Of a DNA stretch of 24,043 bases, positions 1 through 8,089 are shown piece after piece; positions within the stretch are counted from its first letter, which is position 1; every line of letters begins with the position of its first letter. A program made the position numbers and the translations under genes. This DNA comes from Sulfurimonas sp. (GTDB lineage Bacteria > Campylobacterota > Campylobacteria > Campylobacterales > Sulfurimonadaceae): the NCBI GenBank assembly GCA_027047745.1, contig JALTUB010000056.1, positions 1 through 24,043 of the forward strand, given 5' to 3'. Under the pieces are notes generated by a model, which saw only the letters and a list, made by a program, of their open reading frames with translations, searched no databases and was not told the origin of the DNA.

Positions 1-405
1 TGAACGAAGATATTTTATCTTTTGGTCAAAATTTGTTGATCCAAATTCTTGCTTATCAAAAAGTTCAAAGCCAACACCACTATTTTTTGGAATACCCAAA
101 GCTGCTATAGAAATTCTCTCTTTGTAAACAACACTTTTAGGAACTTTGATGACATTATTTGCTTCTAACTTATACTTAATATTCTCTTTATCAAGTTGTG
201 CAACAACTTTTGCAGCATCTTCTGAACTCAAAGAGTTAAAAAGCACCTCATATCCATTTGCAGGATTTTTATTGGAGCTATAGACAACTAAAAAGATAAG
301 AAAAGTTACAATCCCCACAATAGCAGCTGAAATAATAATTTTTTGCTGCATAGTTAGTTTCTCGTATAAAACAACCAACTGTGAAAAAAGTACTTTAAAA
401 TCCAT
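1..405 (-). CDS. fliF: Flagellar M-ring protein FliF, N-terminal part (cut by window edge)
   Basis: Only the first 135 codons are inside the window; the gene runs off the left edge. FliF forms the MS ring in the inner membrane, the base on which the flagellar rotor and export gate are built. The start ATG is at 405-403. A short cytoplasmic N-terminus is followed by a transmembrane segment at about residues 23-43, then the start of the periplasmic ring-building region, with a GYEVLFNSLS stretch near residue 51 and an FGSTNFDQKIKYLR stretch near the truncated end. The latter matches the family pattern FG.T.F.Q...Y.RALEGEL. It lies 14 bases after hisC on the same strand, the hisC-fliF order I recall from Campylobacter. 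The ribosome site (AGAAGA) is weak, so translation may be coupled to hisC. Confidence 0.92.
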   Translation of the reverse strand, partial: MDFKVLFSQLVVLYEKLTMQQKIIISAAIVGIVTFLIFLVVYSSNKNPANGYEVLFNSLSSEDAAKVVAQLDKENIKYKLEANNVIKVPKSVVYKERISIAALGIPKNSGVGFELFDKQEFGSTNFDQKIKYLRS

Positions 406-419
406 TATTTATCTTCTTT

Positions 420-1514
420 TTATATCAATTCACTAAAAAGTTCAAAAAAACGACTATTTTGCTCTTTTGTTCCAACTGTTACACGAACAGCATTCATCCC
501 ATATCCACTCAAATCTCTTACTATCATCCCTTTTTTTAACAAAGAGTTTGATATATCTTTAGAGTTTTGCCTGTTTTTAAGAGTTAATGTAACAAAATTT
601 GTATAACTGTTTATTATGTCTATTTTTTTTTCTTTTGCATACTCTTCATAACGTTTCATCTCATCAAAATTAAGTTTGATACATCTATTAACATATTTTT
701 TATCTTTTAGAGCTATAGTTGCTGCTTCAAGCGAAAGAGTTGTGATATTAAAAGGTGGTCTCAACTTATATAACTCTTTAATGATTTTAGCATTAGAGAT
801 ACCATATCCAACTCTCATGCCACCTAAACCAAATGCTTTTGAAAAAGTACCAAGATATATAACATTTTCAAACTTGCTTATCAAATCTTTTGGAGCTATA
901 CTTTTTGATTTATCTTTATAAGTTGCATACTCCATGTAAGCACCATCTATAACTACTAAAGTATCATTATCAATCTTTTGTAAAAATGCAAATATATCTT
1001 TAGAATCTATAGCATCCCCAGTAGGATTGTTGGGTGTGCATAAAAATATAACTTCTGGTTTTTCACTCTTATAAAGCTCATAAAATTCATCTAAATCATG
1101 CTCTTGCGAAGCAGTTCTGATAACCTCTGCCCCTGTATGTTTTGCATAGATCTCATACATCGCAAAGGTTACACTATTTATAAGTATCTTTGAGTTAAAG
1201 TTAGTTTTTGCATGCATTATAAACTCTATAACCTGATCACTTCCACTACCAATAATTATATTTTCATCCTCAACAAAAAACTGTTCACTAAGTGCATTTT
1301 TTAGACTTAACATACTATCATCAGGATATAAAGACATGTTACTTACTATCTTTGCAACAGCATCTTGCACTTTAGGAGAGCAGCCATAAGGATTTTCATT
1401 TGATGCAAGTTTTACAATATCTTTAGGCTCTATACCAAACTCTCTAACAACAAGTTCTATAGGTTTACCAGCCTCATAAGTTTTAATACTTTCTAATTTT
1501 TCATTAAAATTCAA
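420..1514 (-). CDS. hisC: Histidinol-phosphate aminotransferase HisC
   Basis: PLP-dependent fold-type I aminotransferase that converts imidazole acetol phosphate and glutamate to histidinol phosphate in histidine synthesis; the same enzyme class can also transaminate aromatic keto acids. At 364 residues it is full length. Visible motifs are the SNENPYG substrate region (38-44), NNPTG (162-166), the cofactor-binding Asp190 in VVIDGAY, and the Schiff-base Lys226 in TFSKAFGLGGMRVGY. The start codon is TTG at 1514-1512, preceded by AAGGGTG at good spacing; there is no ATG near the N-terminus. The start overlaps the pheA stop by 4 bases (TTGA). Its place directly after pheA fits a possible second role in the last step of phenylalanine and tyrosine synthesis. 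That dual role is inference. Confidence 0.95.
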   Translation of the reverse strand: MNFNEKLESIKTYEAGKPIELVVREFGIEPKDIVKLASNENPYGCSPKVQDAVAKIVSNMSLYPDDSMLSLKNALSEQFFVEDENIIIGSGSDQVIEFIMHAKTNFNSKILINSVTFAMYEIYAKHTGAEVIRTASQEHDLDEFYELYKSEKPEVIFLCTPNNPTGDAIDSKDIFAFLQKIDNDTLVVIDGAYMEYATYKDKSKSIAPKDLISKFENVIYLGTFSKAFGLGGMRVGYGISNAKIIKELYKLRPPFNITTLSLEAATIALKDKKYVNRCIKLNFDEMKRYEEYAKEKKIDIINSYTNFVTLTLKNRQNSKDISNSLLKKGMIVRDLSGYGMNAVRVTVGTKEQNSRFFELFSELI

Positions 1515-2593
1515 TTTTCACCCTTTACATAACTTCCAAGCCATGTTACTTCATCTGCATGTTTTTTTATCGCTTTTTGTATCTCTTCTTCATCAATATG
1601 ACCATAAAAATCTATAAAAAACCAGTAACCAAAACCACTTTTATCTTTTGATGGACGAGACTCTATTTTTGAGAGATTTATCTTTTTATCATTAAAATCT
1701 TCTAAAAATCTAACTAATGAACCAGCCTCTGCACCATCTTTTAAACGAACCAATATAGATGTTTTATCTTCTAAACTAATCCCATTTTTAAAGTCACTTA
1801 AAATAACAAAACGAGTAGTATTATCCACTGCATCTTCTACATTTTCAAAGAGCGTAGGAACACCATAAAGTTTTGCTGCGATATGTGAGCATATAGCGGC
1901 AGAGTTTGGCTCTTTTGCTGCTAAAATGGCTGCTGTTGCAGTTGATTCTACTGGGATTTGTTCTATGTTCATGAAACCATGTTCTAGTAAAAACTCTCTA
2001 CACTGCCCAAAGCCTTTATCTTTTGAGTATATTTTTGTTATATCTTCTAGTCTGTCTGCTTTTGTCACAAAAGACATATGAATAGGCATATAGAGTTCAG
2101 CAACAATTTTAACTGAACTCTTAGCAAGATAATCAAGTGTCTCTCCAACTATGCCATCACGAGAATTTTCGATAGGCACAACTCCAAATTTTGCTCTTTT
2201 TGACTCTAGCGTTTTAAAAACAGCGTGGATTGAGTTTAAGGAAAGATACTCGCTCATACCTCCAAAACGACTCTCAGCAGCTTGGTGGGTAAAACTTCCC
2301 TCTGGCCCTAAATATGCAATTCTCTCAGGGAGTTCAAGGTTACGAGATACTGCAAATATTTCTAAATAAATCGCTTCAATAGCTCCTCTGTTTAGTATTC
2401 CATTACTCTCTTTGTTGATTGAAGTAAGTCTATCTATAATCTCTTTTTCTCTCTCAGGTCTATAAATAGCAGTCTGTGTATCACTCTTAATCTCGCCAAC
2501 ACGCTCAACAACTTTCATTCTTTTGTTAAGAAGTTCTAAGATTTCATTGTCAATACTGTCTATCAATTCTCTACACTCTTGTAATGTTTTCAT
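1511..2593 (-). CDS. pheA: Bifunctional chorismate mutase / prephenate dehydratase PheA
   Basis: Converts chorismate to prephenate and then to phenylpyruvate, the committed branch to phenylalanine. Three domains are visible in 360 residues: AroQ-type chorismate mutase (about 1-88, helical, with RELIDSIDNEILELLNKR at its start), prephenate dehydratase (about 91-270, with LGPEGSF at 95-101, IENSRDG at 141-147 and the TTRF motif at 259-262), and a C-terminal ACT regulatory domain (about 277-356, with ESRP at 311-314). The ESRP motif is known from phenylalanine-binding ACT domains, so feedback inhibition by phenylalanine is likely. The ATG overlaps the stop of the upstream HAD gene as ATGA. hisC follows with another 4-base overlap, so all three should be translationally coupled. 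Confidence 0.96.
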   Translation of the reverse strand: MKTLQECRELIDSIDNEILELLNKRMKVVERVGEIKSDTQTAIYRPEREKEIIDRLTSINKESNGILNRGAIEAIYLEIFAVSRNLELPERIAYLGPEGSFTHQAAESRFGGMSEYLSLNSIHAVFKTLESKRAKFGVVPIENSRDGIVGETLDYLAKSSVKIVAELYMPIHMSFVTKADRLEDITKIYSKDKGFGQCREFLLEHGFMNIEQIPVESTATAAILAAKEPNSAAICSHIAAKLYGVPTLFENVEDAVDNTTRFVILSDFKNGISLEDKTSILVRLKDGAEAGSLVRFLEDFNDKKINLSKIESRPSKDKSGFGYWFFIDFYGHIDEEEIQKAIKKHADEVTWLGSYVKGEN

Positions 2594-3366
2594 AAACTCT
2601 CCATTATCTCTTGCATATCACTATAAATCAAATCTGGTTTCAATCTATCATCCAAAAATGGGACTATCTCTTGAGCATTTTTATACTTTCCACTCGTAAC
2701 AAATATAGTCTTCATGCCCAGCTCTTTTGCTCCACCCAAATCACCCTTAACATCATCACTAACAATCGTTATATCATGAAAATCTACTAACGGAGCTTGT
2801 TTTCGTAAATGTTTTAAGGCTTCATTGTAAAAAGTCTCACTTGGTTTTCCAACTACCTTATACTCTACCGATGTCGCATACTTTAAAAGTTTTAAAATCG
2901 CACCAACACCAGGGTATCGTTTAGAGTTTTTTGCATAGATAGATGTCTCATGCATTCCTACTAAAGAAGCACCTGAGAGTAAAAAGTCTATCATCTGAGC
3001 ATACTCATCCGAAGTAAAATCTTCTTTTGTCCCAATCAAAACTGTTTTTGGATTTGTATAGTCTAAAACATACCCAAGACTTACTAAAGTATTTAAAAAC
3101 TCAAGAGAACCATAAGCTGCAACTGACTCTTTTTCTGCATGACTTTGCAAAAGCATAAAAGGGTCTAAATATTTCTCAAAGCTGATAGCAAAACCTATGC
3201 GTTTAAGATAAGTAAAAAATTCAAAAGATACTTTTTTTGTGTTATTTGTCAAAAGCATATATGGTGTATTTGTCTCATTTAGCATATCTACAAATTCGAT
3301 ACTCCCTCTTATAGGGCTTTTATCAAAATCGCTAATCAAAGTACCTTGAATATCAAGAAAATACAA
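2590..3366 (-). CDS. HAD-superfamily (NagD/HAD-IIA-like) hydrolase with altered motif I
   Basis: A 258-residue protein with the layout of HAD subfamily IIA phosphatases (NagD, LHPP, HDHD2): motif I at residues 5-9 (DIQGT), motif II-like LLTNNT (38-43), Lys174 in VVGKPSETF, and motif III/IV in VSDDVKGDLGGA (202-213). Asp5, the expected nucleophile, is present, but the usual second Asp (general acid/base, two residues on) is Gln7. HDHD2 and LHPP also carry a non-Asp residue there, from memory. The substrate is unknown. The start is TTG at 3366-3364, because no ATG is available after the lysA stop and homology begins at MYFLDIQGTL. It lies 9 bases after lysA in the same reading frame. I recall the same gene between lysA and pheA in Campylobacter jejuni, so a link to amino acid metabolism is possible but unproven. 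Confidence 0.8.
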   Translation of the reverse strand: MYFLDIQGTLISDFDKSPIRGSIEFVDMLNETNTPYMLLTNNTKKVSFEFFTYLKRIGFAISFEKYLDPFMLLQSHAEKESVAAYGSLEFLNTLVSLGYVLDYTNPKTVLIGTKEDFTSDEYAQMIDFLLSGASLVGMHETSIYAKNSKRYPGVGAILKLLKYATSVEYKVVGKPSETFYNEALKHLRKQAPLVDFHDITIVSDDVKGDLGGAKELGMKTIFVTSGKYKNAQEIVPFLDDRLKPDLIYSDMQEIMESL

Positions 3367-3375
3367 ACCTACATC

Positions 3376-4584
3376 CTAGTCTAAATAATCTTCTTCCAAT
3401 GCAATCAAATCATCAAAAGTTTCGCGTCTGCGAATAAGTCTATCCTCGCCATTTTGCACAGCTACTTCTGCACTTCTTCCACGAGTATTATAGTTACTTC
3501 CCATACCAAAGCCATAAGCACCAGCACTATTTATGACAACTAAATCATTGTGTGATAGTTCTGGTAGCATATAATCTTTTGCAAAAAAATCACCACTTTC
3601 GCAAACTGGACCTACTATATCAACAGCTCTTTTTTCTCCATCGTTTTTAGTTATAACATCTATCTTATGATATGCTTTATAGAGTGAAGGGCGTAGCAAG
3701 TCATTCATAGCACCATCTACAACTACAAACTTTTTATCGCCATTTTGTTTTTCATAAAGAACTTTACTTACAAAATAACCTGCATTTGCTGTTAAAAATC
3801 TCCCCGGTTCACAAAGAATAGTCAAATCCAAAGCTGTAAGAGTTCCAAGAATTGCCTGAGCATATTCATAAGGTTCTATAAGAGTTTCATCATCATACTT
3901 GATACCAAGTCCACCACCAATATCAAAGAATTTTAAATCAATCTTAATGGTGCTAAGTGAACGAACCAAATCAGCAACAATCTCAGCAGACTCACGGATA
4001 GGTGTAAGTTCTGTAAGTTGTGAACCGATATGAAAATGAATTCCTACAGGGTCTAAATGTTGAGAATTATTTGCAGTGATATACATTCGTTTTGCCGTGT
4101 TTAAATCAACTCCAAATTTATTATCATGAAGACCTGTTGAGATATAAGGGTGTGTTTTAGGGTCGATGTTTGGATTTACTCTAATGCTTATACGAGATAC
4201 TTTTTTTAGTTCTTTTGCTATCATTTCAACACGACCCAATTCTGCATCACTCTCAACATTTATATATAAAATATCTTTCTCTATCGCTTCACGAATCTCA
4301 TCATCCGTTTTTCCTACACCAGAAAAAATAATCTTATATGCAGGTATTCCAGCCTTAAAAGCACGACGCACTTCACCGATAGAAACACAATCAGCTCCAC
4401 TACCCATCTTTGCAAAGTGTTGAACTACACTAAGATTTGAATTTGCTTTTACTGCGTAAGCTACTATTGATTTTCTACCCTTAAATGCCTCTTTAAGTTT
4501 GTTAAACTGTTCATTCATATAATCTAAATCATAAATATATAAGGGTGTTTTGTATTTATCTGCTAAAGCTCTAAAATCTATCAT
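3376..4584 (-). CDS. lysA: Diaminopimelate decarboxylase LysA
   Basis: PLP enzyme of the alanine-racemase fold that decarboxylates meso-diaminopimelate to lysine, the last step of lysine synthesis. From the ATG at 4584 it is 402 residues. It shows the Schiff-base Lys46 in YAVKANSN, HIGSQ (185-189), the glycine-rich phosphate site GGGLG (223-227), EPGR (259-262) and the catalytic-Cys motif CESGD (328-332). I chose 4584 over an in-frame TTG at 4596 because GGA sits 7 bases before this ATG and the N-terminus then aligns with the family start. A TATTAT at 4606-4611 (minus sense) in the 55-base gap after lptG could be a local promoter. The stop is TAG, and the next gene follows in the same frame. 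Confidence 0.95.
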   Translation of the reverse strand: MIDFRALADKYKTPLYIYDLDYMNEQFNKLKEAFKGRKSIVAYAVKANSNLSVVQHFAKMGSGADCVSIGEVRRAFKAGIPAYKIIFSGVGKTDDEIREAIEKDILYINVESDAELGRVEMIAKELKKVSRISIRVNPNIDPKTHPYISTGLHDNKFGVDLNTAKRMYITANNSQHLDPVGIHFHIGSQLTELTPIRESAEIVADLVRSLSTIKIDLKFFDIGGGLGIKYDDETLIEPYEYAQAILGTLTALDLTILCEPGRFLTANAGYFVSKVLYEKQNGDKKFVVVDGAMNDLLRPSLYKAYHKIDVITKNDGEKRAVDIVGPVCESGDFFAKDYMLPELSHNDLVVINSAGAYGFGMGSNYNTRGRSAEVAVQNGEDRLIRRRETFDDLIALEEDYLD

Positions 4585-4639
4585 AAAAATTTCCAAAGTA
4601 TTTTTATAATATTTTATCTAAAAAGTGCTTATGTTTGTA

Positions 4640-5713
4640 TTATGGGGCAGATGGCTTGTAGTGCATATACTGTCTAAATGCGATGAGAAATAGCACTACA
4701 GTAGGTAAAACAATTCCAACTTCAGAAGGAATAGTCTTGTTAACAGAGAGTTCAACTAACATAAATAAAACCCCCCATACCATTAGTGTTCCAAGTATCG
4801 CTAAGAAACTAAAGATAGAAACATTTAAAAATCTTGCACTTATGGGAACAAAGAAAAACATGATAACAATCAAGGAAGGAACAAAGAATGGATAAATAAA
4901 TATCTTATAAAGAGCAGCTTTAATGCTTCTAGTATCAATATCTTGATCTTTTAAAAGAACTACTGCATCTATAGCATTTTTAATAGTATAGTTTACTTTC
5001 CCCTCATAAACTTGGTCAAGTATTTTTGGTCTAAAGCCTTCAAGAATATTAAGGTTATGTTTCTCATCCACTCTTATGCCTAAAGAGCTAAAATCTATCG
5101 TTTTAGGTTTAATGATAATATCTGCATCTTTTATGTTCCAAAATCCATTTCTATAGTTTGCTTCTTTTGCAATTAAGACTTCTTTTAATGAATCGTTTTC
5201 AACACTAAAAACTCTGATACCCTCAGCCTTTTCTTGTAAAGGTATCATCTTGGCAAAATATATATATTTACCTTTATATGTAAAAAACAGATCTCTTGAA
5301 GCACTTAAATATTGAGAATAACTACGGATATTGTCTGAAAATTCATTTGCTCTTGAAAAACTTGAAAACGAGTGTAAACTAATATATAAGATTGTAAAAG
5401 CAGTAGAAACAACGACAAATGGACGCAATATATCTACTCTTGTGTAGCCAAGTGAGTAAAAAGAGACTAAGGCGTTTGAACGAATAAGCATAATTTTTGT
5501 AGAAATCATTGCAAATATCAAAGATAAAAGCAGTAGCATATCTATGCCATAAAAAGATTTATAAACGAGATAAATAAGAAGTAAGTTTGCTGATTTTGTC
5601 AGCTGATCAGAGTATTGCATATAGTCAAATCCGACTAAAAACATCTCTAAAGCTGTTAAAATTATCAAGAAATATTTAATATAATGCATCGATATATATT
5701 TAAAAACTAGCAT
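4640..5713 (-). CDS. lptG: LPS export permease, LptF/LptG family (LptG-like)
   Basis: Inner-membrane permease of the YjgP/YjgQ family, which with LptF and the LptB ATPase extracts lipopolysaccharide from the inner membrane and passes it to the periplasmic bridge. Its 357 residues show the family layout: three N-terminal membrane helices (about 12-30, 56-76, 96-113), a periplasmic beta-jellyroll-like domain (about 120-255), and three C-terminal helices (about 268-350). The SDQLTKSAN stretch (35-43), the SNALVSFYSLGYTR segment at 79-92 (the cytoplasmic coupling region) and IVLPTVVLFLI near the end resemble LptG more than LptF, but that choice is by eye. The start ATG has AAGGAAT just before it. 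It lies 27 bases downstream of pth, inside the rplY operon. Confidence 0.82.
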   Translation of the reverse strand: MLVFKYISMHYIKYFLIILTALEMFLVGFDYMQYSDQLTKSANLLLIYLVYKSFYGIDMLLLLSLIFAMISTKIMLIRSNALVSFYSLGYTRVDILRPFVVVSTAFTILYISLHSFSSFSRANEFSDNIRSYSQYLSASRDLFFTYKGKYIYFAKMIPLQEKAEGIRVFSVENDSLKEVLIAKEANYRNGFWNIKDADIIIKPKTIDFSSLGIRVDEKHNLNILEGFRPKILDQVYEGKVNYTIKNAIDAVVLLKDQDIDTRSIKAALYKIFIYPFFVPSLIVIMFFFVPISARFLNVSIFSFLAILGTLMVWGVLFMLVELSVNKTIPSEVGIVLPTVVLFLIAFRQYMHYKPSAP

Positions 5714-5740
5714 ATTATTCCTTCTTGGATAAACATATAT

Positions 5741-6298
5741 TTATTTTAACTTAAATTTTTTAATAGTATAGAGTGAACTTGTATCATCAAGTGAATTTTT
5801 TAGTAAAAATTCTATTGCTTCGCATGTAGTATCTATCCATGTTGTTAAGTGAGACTGTTCTTCTTTAGTAAACGAGCCTAAAACGAAAGAAGTAATCTCT
5901 CCTCTGTGTTCAGGTTTTCCTATCCCCATTCTTACTCTTGCATACTTTTTTGAAATTTTTTCATCTGTCGATTTGAGACCATTATGTCCACCGTGTCCTC
6001 CACCATGTTTAAAACGAAGTGTCCCAAATGGCAAATCTAAATCATCATGTATCACAACAACATCTTCAACTTTATAAAAGTTTTTTACCTTAACAATAGA
6101 GTTACCAGATAAATTCATAAAAGTAAGTGGTTTTAATAAAAAATGATTTTGAAATTTAAAGAGTTCACCTTCAAAAGATGAGGAGGATAGTTCTTGTGCA
6201 TTTTGTCTTTTAACAAGTGCATCAACAACCATAAAACCTATATTATGGCGTGTTAAGGCATACTCGGAGCCAGGATTACCTAGTCCGACTATGAGCAT
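5741..6298 (-). CDS. pth: Peptidyl-tRNA hydrolase Pth
   Basis: Cytoplasmic esterase that recycles peptidyl-tRNA dropped from ribosomes. At 185 residues it has the usual length. Catalytic and binding residues are visible: Asn8 in VGLGNPG, the catalytic His18 in TRHNIGF, Asn62 in TFMNLSG, Asp85 in HDDLDLPFG, and the GGGHGGHNGLKS loop (99-110) with Asn106. It starts 10 bases after the rplY stop, without a strong ribosome site of its own (the spacer is AT-rich), so it is probably translated by coupling to rplY. The rplY-pth pairing is widespread in bacteria and links two translation functions. Confidence 0.96.
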   Translation of the reverse strand: MLIVGLGNPGSEYALTRHNIGFMVVDALVKRQNAQELSSSSFEGELFKFQNHFLLKPLTFMNLSGNSIVKVKNFYKVEDVVVIHDDLDLPFGTLRFKHGGGHGGHNGLKSTDEKISKKYARVRMGIGKPEHRGEITSFVLGSFTKEEQSHLTTWIDTTCEAIEFLLKNSLDDTSSLYTIKKFKLK

Positions 6299-6308
6299 TT
6301 TATACTAC

Positions 6309-6845
6309 TTATTTAGCTTTAATAATACTGATAAGTGCTACACGAGGAGCATCTACAACAGTAACATTAGGTATCTCTTCTAAATCACGAACAAGTTTAG
6401 AATCACCTACATCCATAGCAGTTACATCGATTTCGATGCTATTTGGAAGATTCTCAGGTGTACATTTAACTGTTAAACGAGTTTTAGCCATATGAACAAG
6501 ACCTTTATTTTTAAGACCTATTGCTTCACCTTTTGCTACTACAGGAACATTAAAAGTAGTTACAACACCTGGTTGTGCTACCATTAAGTCAACATGTAAA
6601 AGATTACCAGTTACTGCTTGTGACTCATAAGATTGAACTACTACGCTCATCTCGTTAGCACCAACTTTTACTGGGAATGCTATAGTCTCTTTATTACGAA
6701 CTGTACGGATGTACTCATTCATTTTAAAAGCTGCATTGATATTTTCAAGCCCTTTTCCATAAATGTTCGCAATTAGATAACCATCACGGCGAAGTGCATT
6801 TGTGCCCTTTTTGCCAATACTCTCTCTAACTATACCTTCTAACAT
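6309..6845 (-). CDS. rplY: 50S ribosomal protein L25 / general stress protein Ctc
   Basis: 5S-rRNA-binding ribosomal protein of the long TL5/Ctc type. The 178 residues contain an N-terminal L25 domain (about 1-90, beginning MLEGIVRESIGKKGTNALRR) and a C-terminal beta domain (about 95-178, with FNVPVVAKGEAIG and the DVTAMDVGDS stretch typical of CTC proteins). The ATG is preceded by AAGGAAT, and a TATAAT box lies 31 bases further upstream. It is the first gene of the operon that ends with fliF, so this promoter may drive the whole string. Most family members of this length belong to Gram-positive and Thermus-like forms and to Campylobacterota; the E. coli protein lacks the second domain. Confidence 0.95.
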   Translation of the reverse strand: MLEGIVRESIGKKGTNALRRDGYLIANIYGKGLENINAAFKMNEYIRTVRNKETIAFPVKVGANEMSVVVQSYESQAVTGNLLHVDLMVAQPGVVTTFNVPVVAKGEAIGLKNKGLVHMAKTRLTVKCTPENLPNSIEIDVTAMDVGDSKLVRDLEEIPNVTVVDAPRVALISIIKAK

Positions 6846-6876
6846 GTTAATTCCTTATGTTTTAAAAATGAGTGGA

Positions 6877-6882
6877 ATTATA
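6877..6882 (-). promoter_or_regulatory. Probable sigma-70 -10 box upstream of rplY
   Basis: Reading the minus strand, a perfect TATAAT preceded by GGG lies 31 bases before the rplY ATG, inside the 56-base gap after pilT. No good -35 hexamer is found at 16-18 bases. That is usual for Campylobacterota, whose vegetative promoters depend mainly on the -10 box and upstream AT-rich periodicity. It is the only clear promoter-like element before the eight-gene operon rplY to fliF. Confidence 0.5.
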
Positions 6883-6901
6883 CCCATTTAAGATTTAAAC
6901 T

Positions 6902-8089
6902 TTACTTTAAGTCAAATATATCATCATCTTTGATAGCTTCAGAATTCTCTTTACTAGCACCTGGTTGAATATCTGCTGCTGAACCACTTGTTAGACCATT
7001 TATTTTAAGTTCCAAATCAGCTGGGCTAGTCGCATTTTCAAAAGCTTGTTCTTTTGTAATGACACCAGCGTTGTATAATTCTAAAATAGATTGGTCAAAA
7101 CTTTGAGATTTGTAATGCTCTTTTCCACTTTCAATAGCATCTTTAATCTCATAATCGCGATTTTCCATGATTAGTTTTTCAATCGTTGGAGTACGAACTA
7201 AAATTTCCATAGCAGCTCTACGACCTTTGTCTTTTGTTTGTACCAAACGCTGAGATATAATACCTTGGATAACACCAGACAAACTAAGCCTTACTCTGTT
7301 TTGCTCCTCTGTTGGATACTGGGCAATAATACGGTTAATAGTCTCTTTTGCATCAATTGTATGAAGGGTTGAGAACACTAAGTGACCAGTATCGGCAGCA
7401 TGAAGTGCTAAATCTATTGTCTCTCTATCACGCATTTCCCCAACTAAAATAATATCTGGGTCTTCACGAAGAGCAGCACGAAGAGCAGTACCAAACGACA
7501 TAGTATCTTGACCAACTGAACGCTGATTTACGATACATCCTCTATCTTTATGAACAAACTCAATCGGGTCTTCAATAGTAATAATATGTTTCTTTTTAGT
7601 AATATTTATCTCATGTATAAGTGCGGCTAAAGTTGTAGATTTTCCACTTCCTGTTACTCCCGTTACAAGAACCAAGCCTCTCTCTTTTTGAGTAAAATTT
7701 TGTAAAACATCTGGTAATTGTAACTCTTGAAATGTTGGAATTTTCACAGGGATAACACGAAAAACTGCTGAAACTCCATCCATTTGAAAAAATATATTCA
7801 CACGAAAACGATTTTTCTCATCAAATGGATATACAAAGTCAAGTTCTTTTTTTTCAACAAACTCGGAGTATCTTCCTTTTAATATCTCTTTAGCAAAAGT
7901 AGTAGCATCTTCTGATGAAAATATTCCACCTGAAAACTGTAAAATATCACCATTAATACGCGCTCTTATAACAGCATTTGCTTTTATATGAAGGTCACTA
8001 CCACCATTGTCTATAAGTTTTTTAAGATGTTCTCTAACTTTTTTTAGCTGTTCAAAGCTTAACTTGCTTACATCTAGTTCATTATTCAT
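6902..8089 (-). CDS. pilT: PilT-type twitching motility / pilus retraction ATPase
   Basis: Secretion ATPase of the GspE/PilT family. PilT hexamers pull type IV pili back and act at the cytoplasmic face of the inner membrane. In its 395 residues are the N-terminal PAS-like domain (SDLHIKANAVIRARINGD, 31-48), Walker A GVTGSGKS (144-151), the Asp box TIEDPIEFVH (171-180), Walker B DPDIILVGEMRD (210-221) and the His box HTGHLVFSTLHT-like segment (about 230-243). The C-terminal AIRNLIRE retraction motif is degenerate (KLIMENRDYEIKDAIE, about 305-320). A tail of about 35 residues after 360 is Ser- and Gly-rich and probably disordered. The ATG overlaps the tal stop by 4 bases. No other pilus gene is in the window, so this PilT sits in a metabolic operon; it could equally be a PilU-like paralogue. 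Confidence 0.88.
   Translation of the reverse strand: MNNELDVSKLSFEQLKKVREHLKKLIDNGGSDLHIKANAVIRARINGDILQFSGGIFSSEDATTFAKEILKGRYSEFVEKKELDFVYPFDEKNRFRVNIFFQMDGVSAVFRVIPVKIPTFQELQLPDVLQNFTQKERGLVLVTGVTGSGKSTTLAALIHEINITKKKHIITIEDPIEFVHKDRGCIVNQRSVGQDTMSFGTALRAALREDPDIILVGEMRDRETIDLALHAADTGHLVFSTLHTIDAKETINRIIAQYPTEEQNRVRLSLSGVIQGIISQRLVQTKDKGRRAAMEILVRTPTIEKLIMENRDYEIKDAIESGKEHYKSQSFDQSILELYNAGVITKEQAFENATSPADLELKINGLTSGSAADIQPGASKENSEAIKDDDIFDLK

Noticed and set aside
6890..6920. TTGACT upstream of the rplY TATAAT box as a -35 element
   Set aside because: The spacer is 27 bases, too long for a sigma-70 promoter; it also lies within the end of pilT.
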